DNA of 21,494 nucleotides from CAYWRO01 sp964460345. GTDB lineage: Bacteria; Planctomycetota; Phycisphaerae; Phycisphaerales; UBA1924. Every line of letters begins with the position of its first letter. Position 1 is the stretch's first letter. The notes beneath the pieces were generated by a model. It was given only the letters and a program-made list of their open reading frames with translations. It was not told the DNA's origin and did no database searches. The stretch lies in NCBI GenBank assembly GCA_964460345.1, contig CAYWRO010000056.1, positions 1-21,494 on the forward strand, in the 5' to 3' direction. The position numbers and the translations under genes were made by a program. Of this stretch, positions 14,556 to 21,494 are shown piece after piece.

Positions 14556-15644
14556 CTAGTGCTCGGGAATCAGCTCAAACCAGCCCTTCCCATTGCCGCG
14601 GACCCGGAAGAACGGCTCCCCCGGCTCGTGGTCGAGGCAGAGCACCCATCCGTGCTCCGCGGCGTCGGTCAGCAGCCATCGGCGCGTGATCATGCTCGTG
14701 TACGGCTCGACGTCGTAGCCGAGGGAGTACGCGGCGCCCACATGCCAGCGGGTCGGGAGCACATCGGGCGTGAAGACAATCCTGCGGCCGCGTTCATCGG
14801 TGAAGAGGACGGCCTGCTGCCCCCAGGTGTGCCCGGGCGTCAGGAAGACGCTGACGCCGGGGAGAACCTCACTGAGGCGGTTGTGAATCGCCGTTTGCGG
14901 CGCCTCATCCCGATCCGGCACGTGCCCCTTGGGGAACGGGATGAGCGACTCGGTCAGCGACAGCCCGCCGCGGCCGGGCTTGCGGTCGGCCAGCGGATCG
15001 AGGTGGTCGCGGTAGTAGGTCCTGGTCATGACCGACCGGTTGGCCAGGGCGTCTTCCCACTCGCGGCGCTGGACGTGCACGGTCGCGTTTGGGAAGGTCA
15101 GCTTGACCCCGCCGCGTGCCTCGCTGCCGCCCCCGCCGTCGGGGCCGTGCCAATCCGGCGTCTCACCCGGGCGACACAGGCGCGTAAGGCCCCCGGCGTG
15201 GTCAAAGTGGAGGTGGCTGACGATGACGTCGGTGACATCCTCCGGCTTCACGCCCTGCTCGGCGAGCGCCGTCTCCACTGTTCGTCCATCGAAGCCGAAG
15301 ATCCCCTGCATCTTCTCCGGGAGCTTGTCGCCGGAGCCGGTCTCGATCACGATGATCCGCGGCCGGCGCGTGCTCGGGGCGTCGATCTCCCGCAGGAGCA
15401 GACAGTTGTGGCTCAGTTCGATGCGGTCATGCTCATCCGGCTGGACCGCCTTCGACCAGACCACGCGCGGGATGAGGCCGAACATCGAGCCGGCATCGAG
15501 CAGGATCCGGCCCGCGCGCAGGAGCGTGCAGGTGTAACGGACGTCCTCCACCCCCGTGCCGCTCAGGTCGCCGGAAGCAAAGGGGCCGTCGGTGCTGTTC
15601 AGTCGTCCGGAATCGTCCACCGCCATGCGCAAGGGTAGGGGCAT
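14556..15644 (-). CDS. MBL-fold metallo-hydrolase
   Basis: 362-residue enzyme of the metallo-beta-lactamase fold. The zinc-binding set is complete: HLHFDH at 144-149 (H144, H146, D148, H149), TPGHTWG with H272, FTPD with D294, and LDHE with H339. The ETGSGDK strand-turn at 101-107 is the usual element before the first motif. This arrangement resembles the lactonase/quorum-quenching and methyl-parathion-hydrolase-like branch, which hydrolyses lactones or other esters, but the substrate cannot be fixed. There is no signal peptide. The ATG at 15644 was chosen; an in-frame ATG at 15626 is possible, and neither has a strong ribosome-binding site. The open frame antiparallel to it lacks any motif and is a GC-codon shadow. 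It is upstream of and same-strand with the hotdog gene, 20 bp away. Confidence 0.92.
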   Translation of the reverse strand: MPLPLRMAVDDSGRLNSTDGPFASGDLSGTGVEDVRYTCTLLRAGRILLDAGSMFGLIPRVVWSKAVQPDEHDRIELSHNCLLLREIDAPSTRRPRIIVIETGSGDKLPEKMQGIFGFDGRTVETALAEQGVKPEDVTDVIVSHLHFDHAGGLTRLCRPGETPDWHGPDGGGGSEARGGVKLTFPNATVHVQRREWEDALANRSVMTRTYYRDHLDPLADRKPGRGGLSLTESLIPFPKGHVPDRDEAPQTAIHNRLSEVLPGVSVFLTPGHTWGQQAVLFTDERGRRIVFTPDVLPTRWHVGAAYSLGYDVEPYTSMITRRWLLTDAAEHGWVLCLDHEPGEPFFRVRGNGKGWFELIPEH

Positions 15645-15705
15645 TCACGCGCGAGGTGGGGAAGCTGTCGGGCGGCAGCCAAGGGCTGCTGCGGCACAGA
15701 CGCGC

Positions 15706-16212
15706 TCAGGTCGTTTCCGGCCGGGTCATCTTCCACCCCAGCCAGACGATGAGCCCGTTGGCCGCGGCGACCGCGGCGTAGACCACGAGCGGCGCGAACT
15801 TCTCATCCAGCGGGACATAGGAGGCCAGGTCGAGGCGGCATGCGGCGAAGACAGACCCGCCGGCGACGAGCAGGGCGGGGAGAACCACCGTCAGGCGCGG
15901 CGCGGGTGCAGGCAGGTGCAGCAGGGAGTAGAGGACGTAGCCCAGGAGGGGTGCGAGCGCCGGCACGCCGATCAGGCCGAAGGCCATCGCCATCCCGAGG
16001 ATGCCCGGCATCGGCATGTCCGGCGCCAGGAAGACCACGGCGCCGGTGATCAGGCCGACGCCCAGCAGCAGGATCATGCAGTTGGTCTCACGCGCGGAGG
16101 AGGCTCCCTCCCGCTCGGTCGGGCGCATAGGGATCCTGCACTCCTCGCAGCGCCAGAGGTCAGCAGGCGACCGATGGCCGCAGTTTCGACATTTGATGGT
16201 CTTCTTTTTCAC
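15706..16212 (-). CDS. Zinc-ribbon membrane protein
   Basis: 168 residues. The N-terminus holds one zinc ribbon, C8-x2-C11-x10-C22-x2-C25 (KCRNCGH and RCEECRIP), presumably cytoplasmic. After a charged linker come about four hydrophobic segments, at roughly residues 45-64 (CMILLLGVGLITGAVVFLAP), 70-95, 105-123 and 140-160 (LVVYAAVAAANGLIVWLGW). It ends with a short charged tail. Small proteins with a ribbon plus four helices are common in planctomycetes and other bacteria and have no agreed function. It starts at ATG-AAA-AAG-AAG and lies 61 bp upstream of the MBL gene on the same strand; no terminator is obvious between them, so read-through is possible. It is divergent from aroC across about 217 bp. 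Confidence 0.75.
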   Translation of the reverse strand: MKKKTIKCRNCGHRSPADLWRCEECRIPMRPTEREGASSARETNCMILLLGVGLITGAVVFLAPDMPMPGILGMAMAFGLIGVPALAPLLGYVLYSLLHLPAPAPRLTVVLPALLVAGGSVFAACRLDLASYVPLDEKFAPLVVYAAVAAANGLIVWLGWKMTRPETT

Positions 16213-16429
16213 AGATGCACCGGGGCCCTGAAGATACCACGTTCGAGGGGCAGGTCAAAGACTGGCGGGTGAATCGGGCAGCTTGCGGTCACAGCGCACC
16301 GGGTAAACCCGCGCCGGCGGCACGCCTCGCCCAGGTTGTCGTCCGAGAATGGCGGGGGCGCGCTGATGGCGCGCAGGCTTTCGGCCGTTGGGAAGCCGGT
16401 GGTCCGGCCGCTTCCGCTATCCTTGCAGC

Positions 16430-17623
16430 ATGGCCCGACTCTGCTACCAGACCGCCGGTGAATCGCACGGCCCGGCCCTCATCACCGTGATCACAGGGCT
16501 CCCGGCGGGGGTCGAACTGGACGAAACCTTCATCGATGGGGAGCTCCGGCGACGGCAGGGGGGGTACGGCCGCGGCGGTCGCCAGCGGATCGAGACCGAC
16601 CGCGCGGAGTTCCTGACGGGGGTGCGTGCGGGGAAGACGATCGGCTCGCCGCTGACAATCAAGATCGCCAACAAGGACTCGCGGCTGGACGACCTCGAGC
16701 GGACCCCGCCCGTGCACCGGCCTCGGCCCGGGCATGCGGACCTGGCGGGGAGCATCAAGTGGCTGACGACCGACTGCCGCGAGACGCTGGAACGGGCCAG
16801 CGCCCGCGAGACGGCCGCCCGGACCGCGGCGGGCGCGGTGGCGCGGTGCTTCCTGCGGAGTTTCGGGATTGAGGTCTTCGGCTTTGTCCGGTCGATCCAC
16901 GAGGCGGAGACGGCCGTCGAGGTGACGGAGGCCAATTGGCGGGAGTTGATGGCCGTCCGTGACGCCAGCGAGACCTATTGCCCCGATGAGGCCGTCACGG
17001 CCCGGCAGTGCGAGGCGATCCGGCAGGCGAAAATCGACAAGGACACGGTGGGGGGGCTGGTGGAAGCGCATGTCTTCGGCTGTCCGCCGGGGCTCGGTTC
17101 GTGCATGGACTGGCGCGACAAGCTGGATGCGCGCCTCGCGTACGCCGCGATGGGCATTCAGGCGATCAAGAGCGTGGAACTCGGGCTGGGCAAGGACGTT
17201 GCGCGCCGACGCGGCTCGGAGGTTCACGATCCGATCGGCTTTGACATCACCAGGAAGGAGACGCCGGGCCTGGGCTTTGTCCGCCCGTCCAACAACGCCG
17301 GCGGCACGGAAGGGGGGATGACCAACGGCATGCCGGTGGTCGTCCGGGCGGCGATGAAGCCGATCAGCACGCTGCTGCGGGGGCTGCCGAGCGTGAATCT
17401 GAACACGAAGGAATCCGAATCAAGCCAGTATGAGCGGAGCGATGTCTGCGCCGTCAGCGCGTGCAGCGTGGTGCTGGAGAACGTGGTCGCGTTTGAGATC
17501 GCCGCGGCCTTGCTGGAGAAGTTCGCCGGAGACACGCTCGGCGAGACGCTGGACGCGTTTGCGAACCACCTTGAGCTTGCGCGACTGCTACCGCTCGACC
17601 CGCCGGCTGCGATGCTGGCGTGA
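16430..17623 (+). CDS. aroC: Chorismate synthase
   Basis: 397 residues, slightly longer than the usual 350-390. It converts 5-enolpyruvylshikimate 3-phosphate to chorismate, the last step of the shikimate pathway, using reduced FMN in the cytoplasm. Family signatures are all present: GESHGPALITVITGLPAG at 10-27, RRRQGGYGRGGRQRIETDR, PGHADLAGSIKW, ASARETAARTAAGAVARCF, and RPSNNAGGTEGGMTNG followed by MKPISTLLRGLPSVN. The catalytic H13 in GESHG and the second conserved His in PGHADL are intact. I chose the ATG at 16430 because the family N-terminus begins there (MARLCYQTAGESHG). The 217 bp upstream, shared with the divergent zinc-ribbon gene, contain only a small GCGCGC-TGATG-GCGCGC dyad at 16358-16374 and no recognisable promoter boxes. 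Confidence 0.98.
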   Translation: MARLCYQTAGESHGPALITVITGLPAGVELDETFIDGELRRRQGGYGRGGRQRIETDRAEFLTGVRAGKTIGSPLTIKIANKDSRLDDLERTPPVHRPRPGHADLAGSIKWLTTDCRETLERASARETAARTAAGAVARCFLRSFGIEVFGFVRSIHEAETAVEVTEANWRELMAVRDASETYCPDEAVTARQCEAIRQAKIDKDTVGGLVEAHVFGCPPGLGSCMDWRDKLDARLAYAAMGIQAIKSVELGLGKDVARRRGSEVHDPIGFDITRKETPGLGFVRPSNNAGGTEGGMTNGMPVVVRAAMKPISTLLRGLPSVNLNTKESESSQYERSDVCAVSACSVVLENVVAFEIAAALLEKFAGDTLGETLDAFANHLELARLLPLDPPAAMLA

Positions 17624-17715
17624 GACGATGTCGCCAGTCCGTGGCATCGCCTTTCAAGGCGATGCGAGTTGAACCGCCGAGAAGCGGCCTTGTCGATTTG
17701 GACAGGAGCATCCCC

Positions 17716-18156
17716 ATGAGCCCACTTGCCACGGATGTGTCCGGTTACGGTCCTGTCGAGCGAGGCAGTGCGCGGACGGGCGCTGTGGCGATGGCGTGCG
17801 TCGTTGGGTTCTGGTCGTTGCCACTGTTTGCGCTGCTTTTCGTTATACCGAAGTTCGAAGAGATCTTCAAAGATTTCGGAGTACAGCTCCCTGACACAGC
17901 CTTGTGGCTGATCGGCGCCTCTCGCTGGGTGCGGGGAGATCAGGTTGGGCAAGTCATTCCGGGGCTCGTTTTTGTCGCGCCGGTCTTTCTTGTCTTCCTT
18001 GGAGCTGCGGTGGTCCTGGTCCTCCGGGAGCGATCGGGGCTGGTTCTTGTTGGGCTGGTGCTGTTGCCGATCCTGTTCCTGGCGATGACGATCTACGCGA
18101 TGTTCGTGCCGCTTGTCGCCATGATCGAATCGCTCCAGGGCGGCGGCGCACCGTGA
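17716..18156 (+). CDS. Small membrane protein with a GspF/PilC-like motif
   Basis: 146 residues from an ATG with CAGGAG seven bases upstream. The frame is open further upstream but that part lacks coding character. Three hydrophobic segments are seen at about 23-44, 81-103 and 108-134. Between the first two lies PKFEEIFKDFGVQLPDTALWL (from residue 45). This closely matches the segment after the last-but-one membrane helix of type II secretion/type IV pilus inner-membrane proteins GspF and PilC, where a proline-lysine/phenylalanine-glutamate stretch is followed by LP. The full GspF fold of about 400 residues, with two cytoplasmic T2SSF domains, is absent. It may be a stand-alone derivative or a protein that merely shares this loop. 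It follows aroC by 92 bp and precedes the DUF1080 gene by 49 bp on the same strand. Confidence 0.7.
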   Translation: MSPLATDVSGYGPVERGSARTGAVAMACVVGFWSLPLFALLFVIPKFEEIFKDFGVQLPDTALWLIGASRWVRGDQVGQVIPGLVFVAPVFLVFLGAAVVLVLRERSGLVLVGLVLLPILFLAMTIYAMFVPLVAMIESLQGGGAP

Positions 18157-18205
18157 GGCGCGGTATGCTGTCTGGTCACGGTTACCCAGACAGGAGTCTT
18201 CAACA

Positions 18206-18913
18206 ATGAATTACGTGCTGTGCATCGGTCTCGTCTGTGCGCTCGCCGCCGCCGCGGTCTTTGCTGCGCCGCCCATCGTCAAGCCCGATCCGGTCCCGTC
18301 CGACGCCACCATCGTCTTCGACGGCTCGAACCTGGACGGGCTGAAGATGACGGATGGCTCGGCGTGCAAGTGGAAGCTGGTTGATGATGGTGAAGGAGGG
18401 AAGGCCGTTGAAGTGGTCGCGGGGACGGGCAACATCATGTCCGCCGCGAAGCACGGCAGTGCGCAGATCCACGTTGAGTTCATGGTGCCGACGAAGGAAG
18501 CGGATCCGAACTCCAAGGGCGGCCAGAACGACGGCAACAGCGGGGTGTATCTGCAGGGGCGCTACGAACTGCAGGTCCTCAACTCGTACGAGAACGAGAC
18601 CTACCCGGACGGCCAGTGCGGCGCGATCTACAAGCAGTACGCGCCGCTGGTAAACGCGTGCCGCCGGCCCGGCGAGTGGCAGACCTACGACATCACGTTT
18701 CATGCGGCCGAGTTCAACGATGCGGGCGAGCGGACGGCCCCCGCGCGCATGACCGTCGTGCACAATGGCGTGCTCATCCAGGACAACGTCGAACTGCACG
18801 GCGTGACCGGCGGGAACTTCTCGCCGGAGTCCGCCGAGTCGGGTTCGCTCTACTTCCAGGACCACGCGCACCCGGTGCGGTATCGCAACATCTGGATCCG
18901 GCCGCTGGACTGA
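18206..18913 (+). CDS. Secreted DUF1080 (3-keto-disaccharide hydrolase-like) protein
   Basis: 235 residues with a Sec signal peptide (MNYVLCIGLVCALAAAAVFA, probable cut near residue 20). The mature part is one DUF1080 jelly-roll domain, the concanavalin-like fold very abundant in planctomycetes. It shows the usual start (IVFDGSNLDGLK), SAAKHGSAQIHVEFMVP, GNSGVYLQGRYELQVLNSY, the CGAIYKQYAPLVNACRRPGEW block and the final LYFQDHAHPVRYRNIWIRPLD. Members have been shown to act on 3-keto-glycosides, hence the Pfam name; many remain untested. The protein is presumably periplasmic or external and linked to polysaccharide use. The start at 18206 has CAGGAG nine bases upstream. A strong hairpin downstream at 18988-19015 probably ends the transcript. 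Confidence 0.93.
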   Translation: MNYVLCIGLVCALAAAAVFAAPPIVKPDPVPSDATIVFDGSNLDGLKMTDGSACKWKLVDDGEGGKAVEVVAGTGNIMSAAKHGSAQIHVEFMVPTKEADPNSKGGQNDGNSGVYLQGRYELQVLNSYENETYPDGQCGAIYKQYAPLVNACRRPGEWQTYDITFHAAEFNDAGERTAPARMTVVHNGVLIQDNVELHGVTGGNFSPESAESGSLYFQDHAHPVRYRNIWIRPLD

Positions 18914-18987
18914 CGTCGCCCCCCAGTCCTCCCGCCCCCTGCAACCGCTGGCCAGTTTTTTCGCCACGGCATACAGAGTTTCTGAAG

Positions 18988-19021
18988 CAGCACGCACGGC
19001 CCACCGTGCGTGCTGTCTTTC
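18988..19021 (+). terminator. Probable terminator after the DUF1080 gene
   Basis: A perfect 12-bp stem, CAGCACGCACGG (18988-18999) with CCGTGCGTGCTG (19004-19015), closed by a CCCA loop and followed by TCTTTC. The T-run is interrupted, so it is a good but not ideal intrinsic terminator. Apart from it, the 299-bp gap 18914-19212 contains no convincing gene. Confidence 0.7.
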
Positions 19022-19212
19022 TAAATCGCAGCAGGTCAACGGTTTGCGATGAAGTTGCCCGCGCGATCGATGCGACGCTCTACCGGCGGTGATGCTGGCA
19101 TCTGCCTTGCACGCGGAGCTTGCGTCGGGAGCGTTCTGCCTTACTCTAGATGAAGATCCGGCGTTCTCGTGTCGGGTCGTGACAGTCCTGCCAGAAACAA
19201 AAGGAGCGAGCC

Positions 19213-21087
19213 ATGTGCGCGAAGTGGCTGAGCCGGCGATGTTTCGTCCTCCTCGGTGTCCTGTTGGTCTGGAGCGGACTCGTTTCCGCAGCGCATGCCC
19301 AGACCGGGGCGTGCTGCGTGCAGGAGGGGAACCTGATCAGGTGCATTGAGGTGACCGCCGACGAGTGCGCCGAGCGGGGCGGCCGGTTCCGGGGAGAGGG
19401 GACGATGTGCGACGGCGCGAGTCTCTGCCTGCCGGCGGCGACGGGGGCGTGCTGCCTGAGCAGCCCGGCGGGGGCGGCGCTGTGCGTGCAGGTCAGCGAG
19501 GCGGAGTGCGCCCGCCGCGGCGGACGCTACAACGGCGACGGCACGCTCTGCTCGGTCACGCTGTGCGCGCCCGAGCCGGTCGGGGCGTGCTGCATCCAGG
19601 GTGATGTGGCGATGATCTGCATCATGACGACGGAGGCCCGCTGCGCAGCCCAGCGCGGCGTCTATCAGGGGGACAACACCTCCTGCGAGCGGACCGGCTG
19701 CCCGCCGGCGCAGATCGGGGCGTGCTGCTTCCCGACGGCCGACGGCGGCTTCGTCTGCCAGATCCAGCCGGAGGGGGATTGTCGCTTCCTTGGGGGCATC
19801 TACCGCGGCGACGGCACAACATGCGACAGCAACGATGCGTGCGCCTCGCCGGGGCCGCGGGGGGCGTGCTGCCTGACGAGCGACGGGATGCTTCCCGTGA
19901 TCACGTGCCGGCAGCTTACGGCGGCGGACTGCCGCGCGCTGGGAGGCGAATATCACGGTGACAACACGCTCTGCGGCAACGTGCGCTGCTTCGCCGAGCC
20001 GGTCGGCGCGTGCTGCTTCGGGCCGAATCCGACCAGCGTCGCGCCGTGCCTGCAGATGACCGCAGCGCAGTGCGAGGAGCAGGGCGGGGAGTATCAGGGG
20101 GATGGCACGGTCTGCTCGGCCGCGTTGTGCGCGCCGCCCAGCGGCGCCTGCTGCCTGCCGGACGGCAACTGCATCTTCACGACCGAGGCGCGGTGCCTGG
20201 CGGCGGGGGGTGAGTACTGGGGCGACTTCTCCTCGTGTCCCTTCGTCTGCCACGTGCAGCCGATGACCGGGGCGTGCTGCCTGCGCGAGGGTGGCACGGT
20301 GCGGTGCATGGAGATGACGCGTGTGGCGTGCGACCTGAACGGCGGCGTCTTCCGCGGGGAGGGGACGATGTGCGCCGATGCGCCGTGCATCGGGCCGGCG
20401 CCGATCGGGGCGTGCTGCCTGCCCTCGCCGATCGACGCGACGCGGTGTGAGGAGCTGACGCGCCTGGAGTGCGCCCGCCGCGGCGGGGTGTACCAGGGCG
20501 ACGGCACGAGCTGCGCCGACACGAGCTGCATCGTGATCGACCTCGGCGCGTGCTGCCTGCCGACCGGCCGGTGCATCATGACCAACGCGATGGACTGCGC
20601 GCAGCAGCATGGGCGGTTCACCCTCGGGGCGACGTGCAACACGGTCGACTGCCTGGTGCTGCCGGTCGCCGGGGCGTGCTGCCTGCCGGATGGTTCGTGC
20701 GCGGAGATGACGCGGCGGCGCTGCCTGGCCGCGGGCGGGATGTACGCCGGCGACGACACGCTCTGCTCGAACACGATGTGCGCCCTGCAGGTCCGCGGCG
20801 CGTGCTGCCTGCGTGGCAACGGGGTGTCGCAGTGCCTCGAGTTGACCGAGGCGCGGTGCGTGGAGCTTGGCGGGACGTACCTCGGGGACGATGCGGCGTG
20901 CCGCCCGGGCGCGTGCGGGGCCGCCTGCCCGTGCGACGTCGACGGCAGCGGGCAGCTCGACGTCATGGACCTGCTCGCCTTCATCACCGGCTGGTTCAAC
21001 GGCGACGGCGACTTTGACGGCGACGGCGACACGGATGTGCACGACCTGCTCGCGTACATCAACTGCTTCATGGAGGCGTGCGGCTGA
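19213..21087 (+). CDS. Secreted Cys-rich 12-repeat protein with C-terminal dockerin-like domain
   Basis: 624 residues. Start is the ATG at 19213 with AAGGAG six bases upstream. A signal peptide ends at AHA|Q (residues 29/30). Twelve tandem repeats of about 40-50 residues follow from residue 32 to about 571. Each begins GACC and contains six Cys in the order CC, C, C, C, C, with a loose pattern GACCLP, MT, C, GG-x-Y-x-GD-x-T-x-C. The spacing suggests three disulfides per repeat. Repeat 7 and repeats 10-11 are shortest. Residues 574-624 form a dockerin-like pair of Ca-binding EF-hand loops (DVDGSGQLDVMDLLAF and DFDGDGDTDVHDLLAY), ending CFMEACG. Planctomycete secreted proteins often end this way. 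The function is unknown; a structural, adhesive or surface-layer role would fit the repeats. A strong terminator follows. Confidence 0.9.
   Translation: MCAKWLSRRCFVLLGVLLVWSGLVSAAHAQTGACCVQEGNLIRCIEVTADECAERGGRFRGEGTMCDGASLCLPAATGACCLSSPAGAALCVQVSEAECARRGGRYNGDGTLCSVTLCAPEPVGACCIQGDVAMICIMTTEARCAAQRGVYQGDNTSCERTGCPPAQIGACCFPTADGGFVCQIQPEGDCRFLGGIYRGDGTTCDSNDACASPGPRGACCLTSDGMLPVITCRQLTAADCRALGGEYHGDNTLCGNVRCFAEPVGACCFGPNPTSVAPCLQMTAAQCEEQGGEYQGDGTVCSAALCAPPSGACCLPDGNCIFTTEARCLAAGGEYWGDFSSCPFVCHVQPMTGACCLREGGTVRCMEMTRVACDLNGGVFRGEGTMCADAPCIGPAPIGACCLPSPIDATRCEELTRLECARRGGVYQGDGTSCADTSCIVIDLGACCLPTGRCIMTNAMDCAQQHGRFTLGATCNTVDCLVLPVAGACCLPDGSCAEMTRRRCLAAGGMYAGDDTLCSNTMCALQVRGACCLRGNGVSQCLELTEARCVELGGTYLGDDAACRPGACGAACPCDVDGSGQLDVMDLLAFITGWFNGDGDFDGDGDTDVHDLLAYINCFMEACG
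19306..20928 (+). repeat. Twelve tandem GACC repeats encoded in the Cys-rich gene
   Basis: The DNA is a direct array of about 120-150-bp units. The repeat boundaries are nearly invariant at DNA level, GGGGCGTGCTGC or GGCGCGTGCTGC, while the internal sequence has diverged. The array opens at the first GGGGCGTGCTGC (19306) and ends just before the EF-hand segment. Conserved codons at the CC pair indicate expansion of an ancestral unit followed by divergence. Confidence 0.85.
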
Positions 21088-21128
21088 GGCCCGCCGCACC
21101 ACGCGAGCCCTGAAGGAGAAGCCCACGG

Positions 21129-21160
21129 GCCCGCGCCGGTTTCGACCGGCGCGGGCTTTT
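21129..21160 (+). terminator. Intrinsic terminator with TTCG loop after the Cys-rich repeat gene
   Basis: A perfect 12-bp GC-rich stem, GCCCGCGCCGGT (21129-21140) with ACCGGCGCGGGC (21145-21156), closed by a TTCG tetraloop and followed by TTTT. It lies 41 bp after the repeat-protein stop and 26 bp before the dut start, so it should separate the two transcripts. Confidence 0.85.
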
Positions 21161-21186
21161 CGTTCCGGCCGCATACCCTTGTCCCC

Positions 21187-21494
21187 ATGCTCAAGACTGA
21201 AGTGCTGTTCCGCCGCCTGAGCGACCGCGCCGTGCTGCCCGCGTACAAGACCGAGCTGGCCGCGGGGATGGACGTCGCCGCGTACCTGCCCGAAGACCAC
21301 GCCGAGATCGTGCTCGAGCCGATCTGGCGCGGCGGCGCCATCGTCATGATCAGGACCGGCTTCGCAATGGCGATCCCGCCCGGCTTTGAGGCGCAGGTCC
21401 GCCCGCGTTCGGGGCTCGCTGCCAGGCACGGGGTGACGCTGCCCAACGCGCCGGGGACGATCGACGCCGACTACCGCGGCGAGGTGATGGTGCC
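21187..21494 (+). CDS. dut: dUTP diphosphatase (dUTPase), 3' end cut by the window
   Basis: The ATG at 21187 opens 102 codons that run off the right edge. dUTPase hydrolyses dUTP to dUMP and pyrophosphate, keeping uracil out of DNA and feeding thymidylate synthesis. Three of the five trimeric dUTPase motifs are visible: AAGMD at 25-29 (motif 1), PRSGLA at 73-78 (motif 2) and GTIDADYRGEV at 90-100 (motif 3), the last carrying the conserved Asp that contacts the deoxyribose. The remaining motifs would lie beyond the window. The RTGFAMAIPPGFEAQV segment before motif 2 is also typical. The expected full length is about 150 residues. It lies just after a strong terminator, so transcription must start within the short gap or upstream by read-through. 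I saw no promoter boxes or strong ribosome-binding site there. Confidence 0.95.
   Translation, partial: MLKTEVLFRRLSDRAVLPAYKTELAAGMDVAAYLPEDHAEIVLEPIWRGGAIVMIRTGFAMAIPPGFEAQVRPRSGLAARHGVTLPNAPGTIDADYRGEVMV

Noticed and set aside
14559..15638. A 359-codon plus-strand frame opposite the MBL hydrolase
   Set aside because: No motif and typical shadow composition; all zinc ligands are on the minus strand.
18914..19212. A tRNA or small gene in the gap before the Cys-rich gene
   Set aside because: No cloverleaf or frame with a ribosome-binding site was seen; the only structure is the terminator hairpin.
19141..21429. A 762-codon open frame antisense to the Cys-rich repeat gene and dut
   Set aside because: Its sequence is Arg/Ala/His-rich with no domain, and it is opposite two genes with clear motifs. 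Repeated GC-rich codons on the plus strand keep the opposite frame open.

Overview
The window is GC-rich bacterial DNA and looks like a planctomycete, probably from the Phycisphaerae side of the phylum. This rests on gene content: a DUF1080 (3-keto-disaccharide hydrolase) secreted protein, a secreted Cys-rich repeat protein ending in a dockerin-like double EF-hand, and a cluster of HlyD adaptors with an M50-type membrane protein and a short SecA paralogue. The assignment is inference; no rRNA or other phylogenetic marker beyond aroC and a partial dut is present.

Layout. 1-224: non-coding leader with several small hairpins. 225-1901 (+): a DUF3883 nuclease-like protein and an unrecognised protein, with visibly less GC-biased codons than the genes to the right, possibly acquired. 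2058-3236 (-): a DegT/DnrJ/EryC1-type PLP aminotransferase. 3237-3551: a gap holding three related near-palindromes of about 20 bp that look like operators. 3552-4148 (-): a coiled-coil protein divergent from the next cluster. 4363-12329 (+): the centrepiece, five co-oriented genes encoding a periplasmic HlyD-type adaptor, a tandem-GAF/TM/HlyD protein, a small zinc-ribbon protein, a PqqD-like/M50-S2P/HlyD fusion, and a C-terminally truncated SecA-like ATPase. 12359-16212 (-): a polytopic membrane protein, a DUF4442-like hotdog protein, an MBL-fold hydrolase and a zinc-ribbon membrane protein. 16430-18913 (+): chorismate synthase, a small membrane protein carrying a GspF/PilC-like motif, and the DUF1080 protein with a hairpin after it. 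19213-21087 (+): the 12-repeat Cys-rich/dockerin protein with a strong terminator. 21187-end (+): dUTPase, cut by the window edge.

How the genes may work together. The HlyD/GAF-HlyD/M50-HlyD/SecA set combines membrane-spanning adaptors, a sensory module, a peptide-recognition-like domain, a site-2-protease core and a SecA-type motor, but no ABC transporter, no SecY and no outer-membrane channel. I infer a candidate non-canonical export or envelope-processing system; the cargo is not evident in the window. Clusters of this type recur in planctomycetes as far as I recall, but I know of no established function. The remaining genes are mainly housekeeping (aroC, dut) or ordinary accessory genes.
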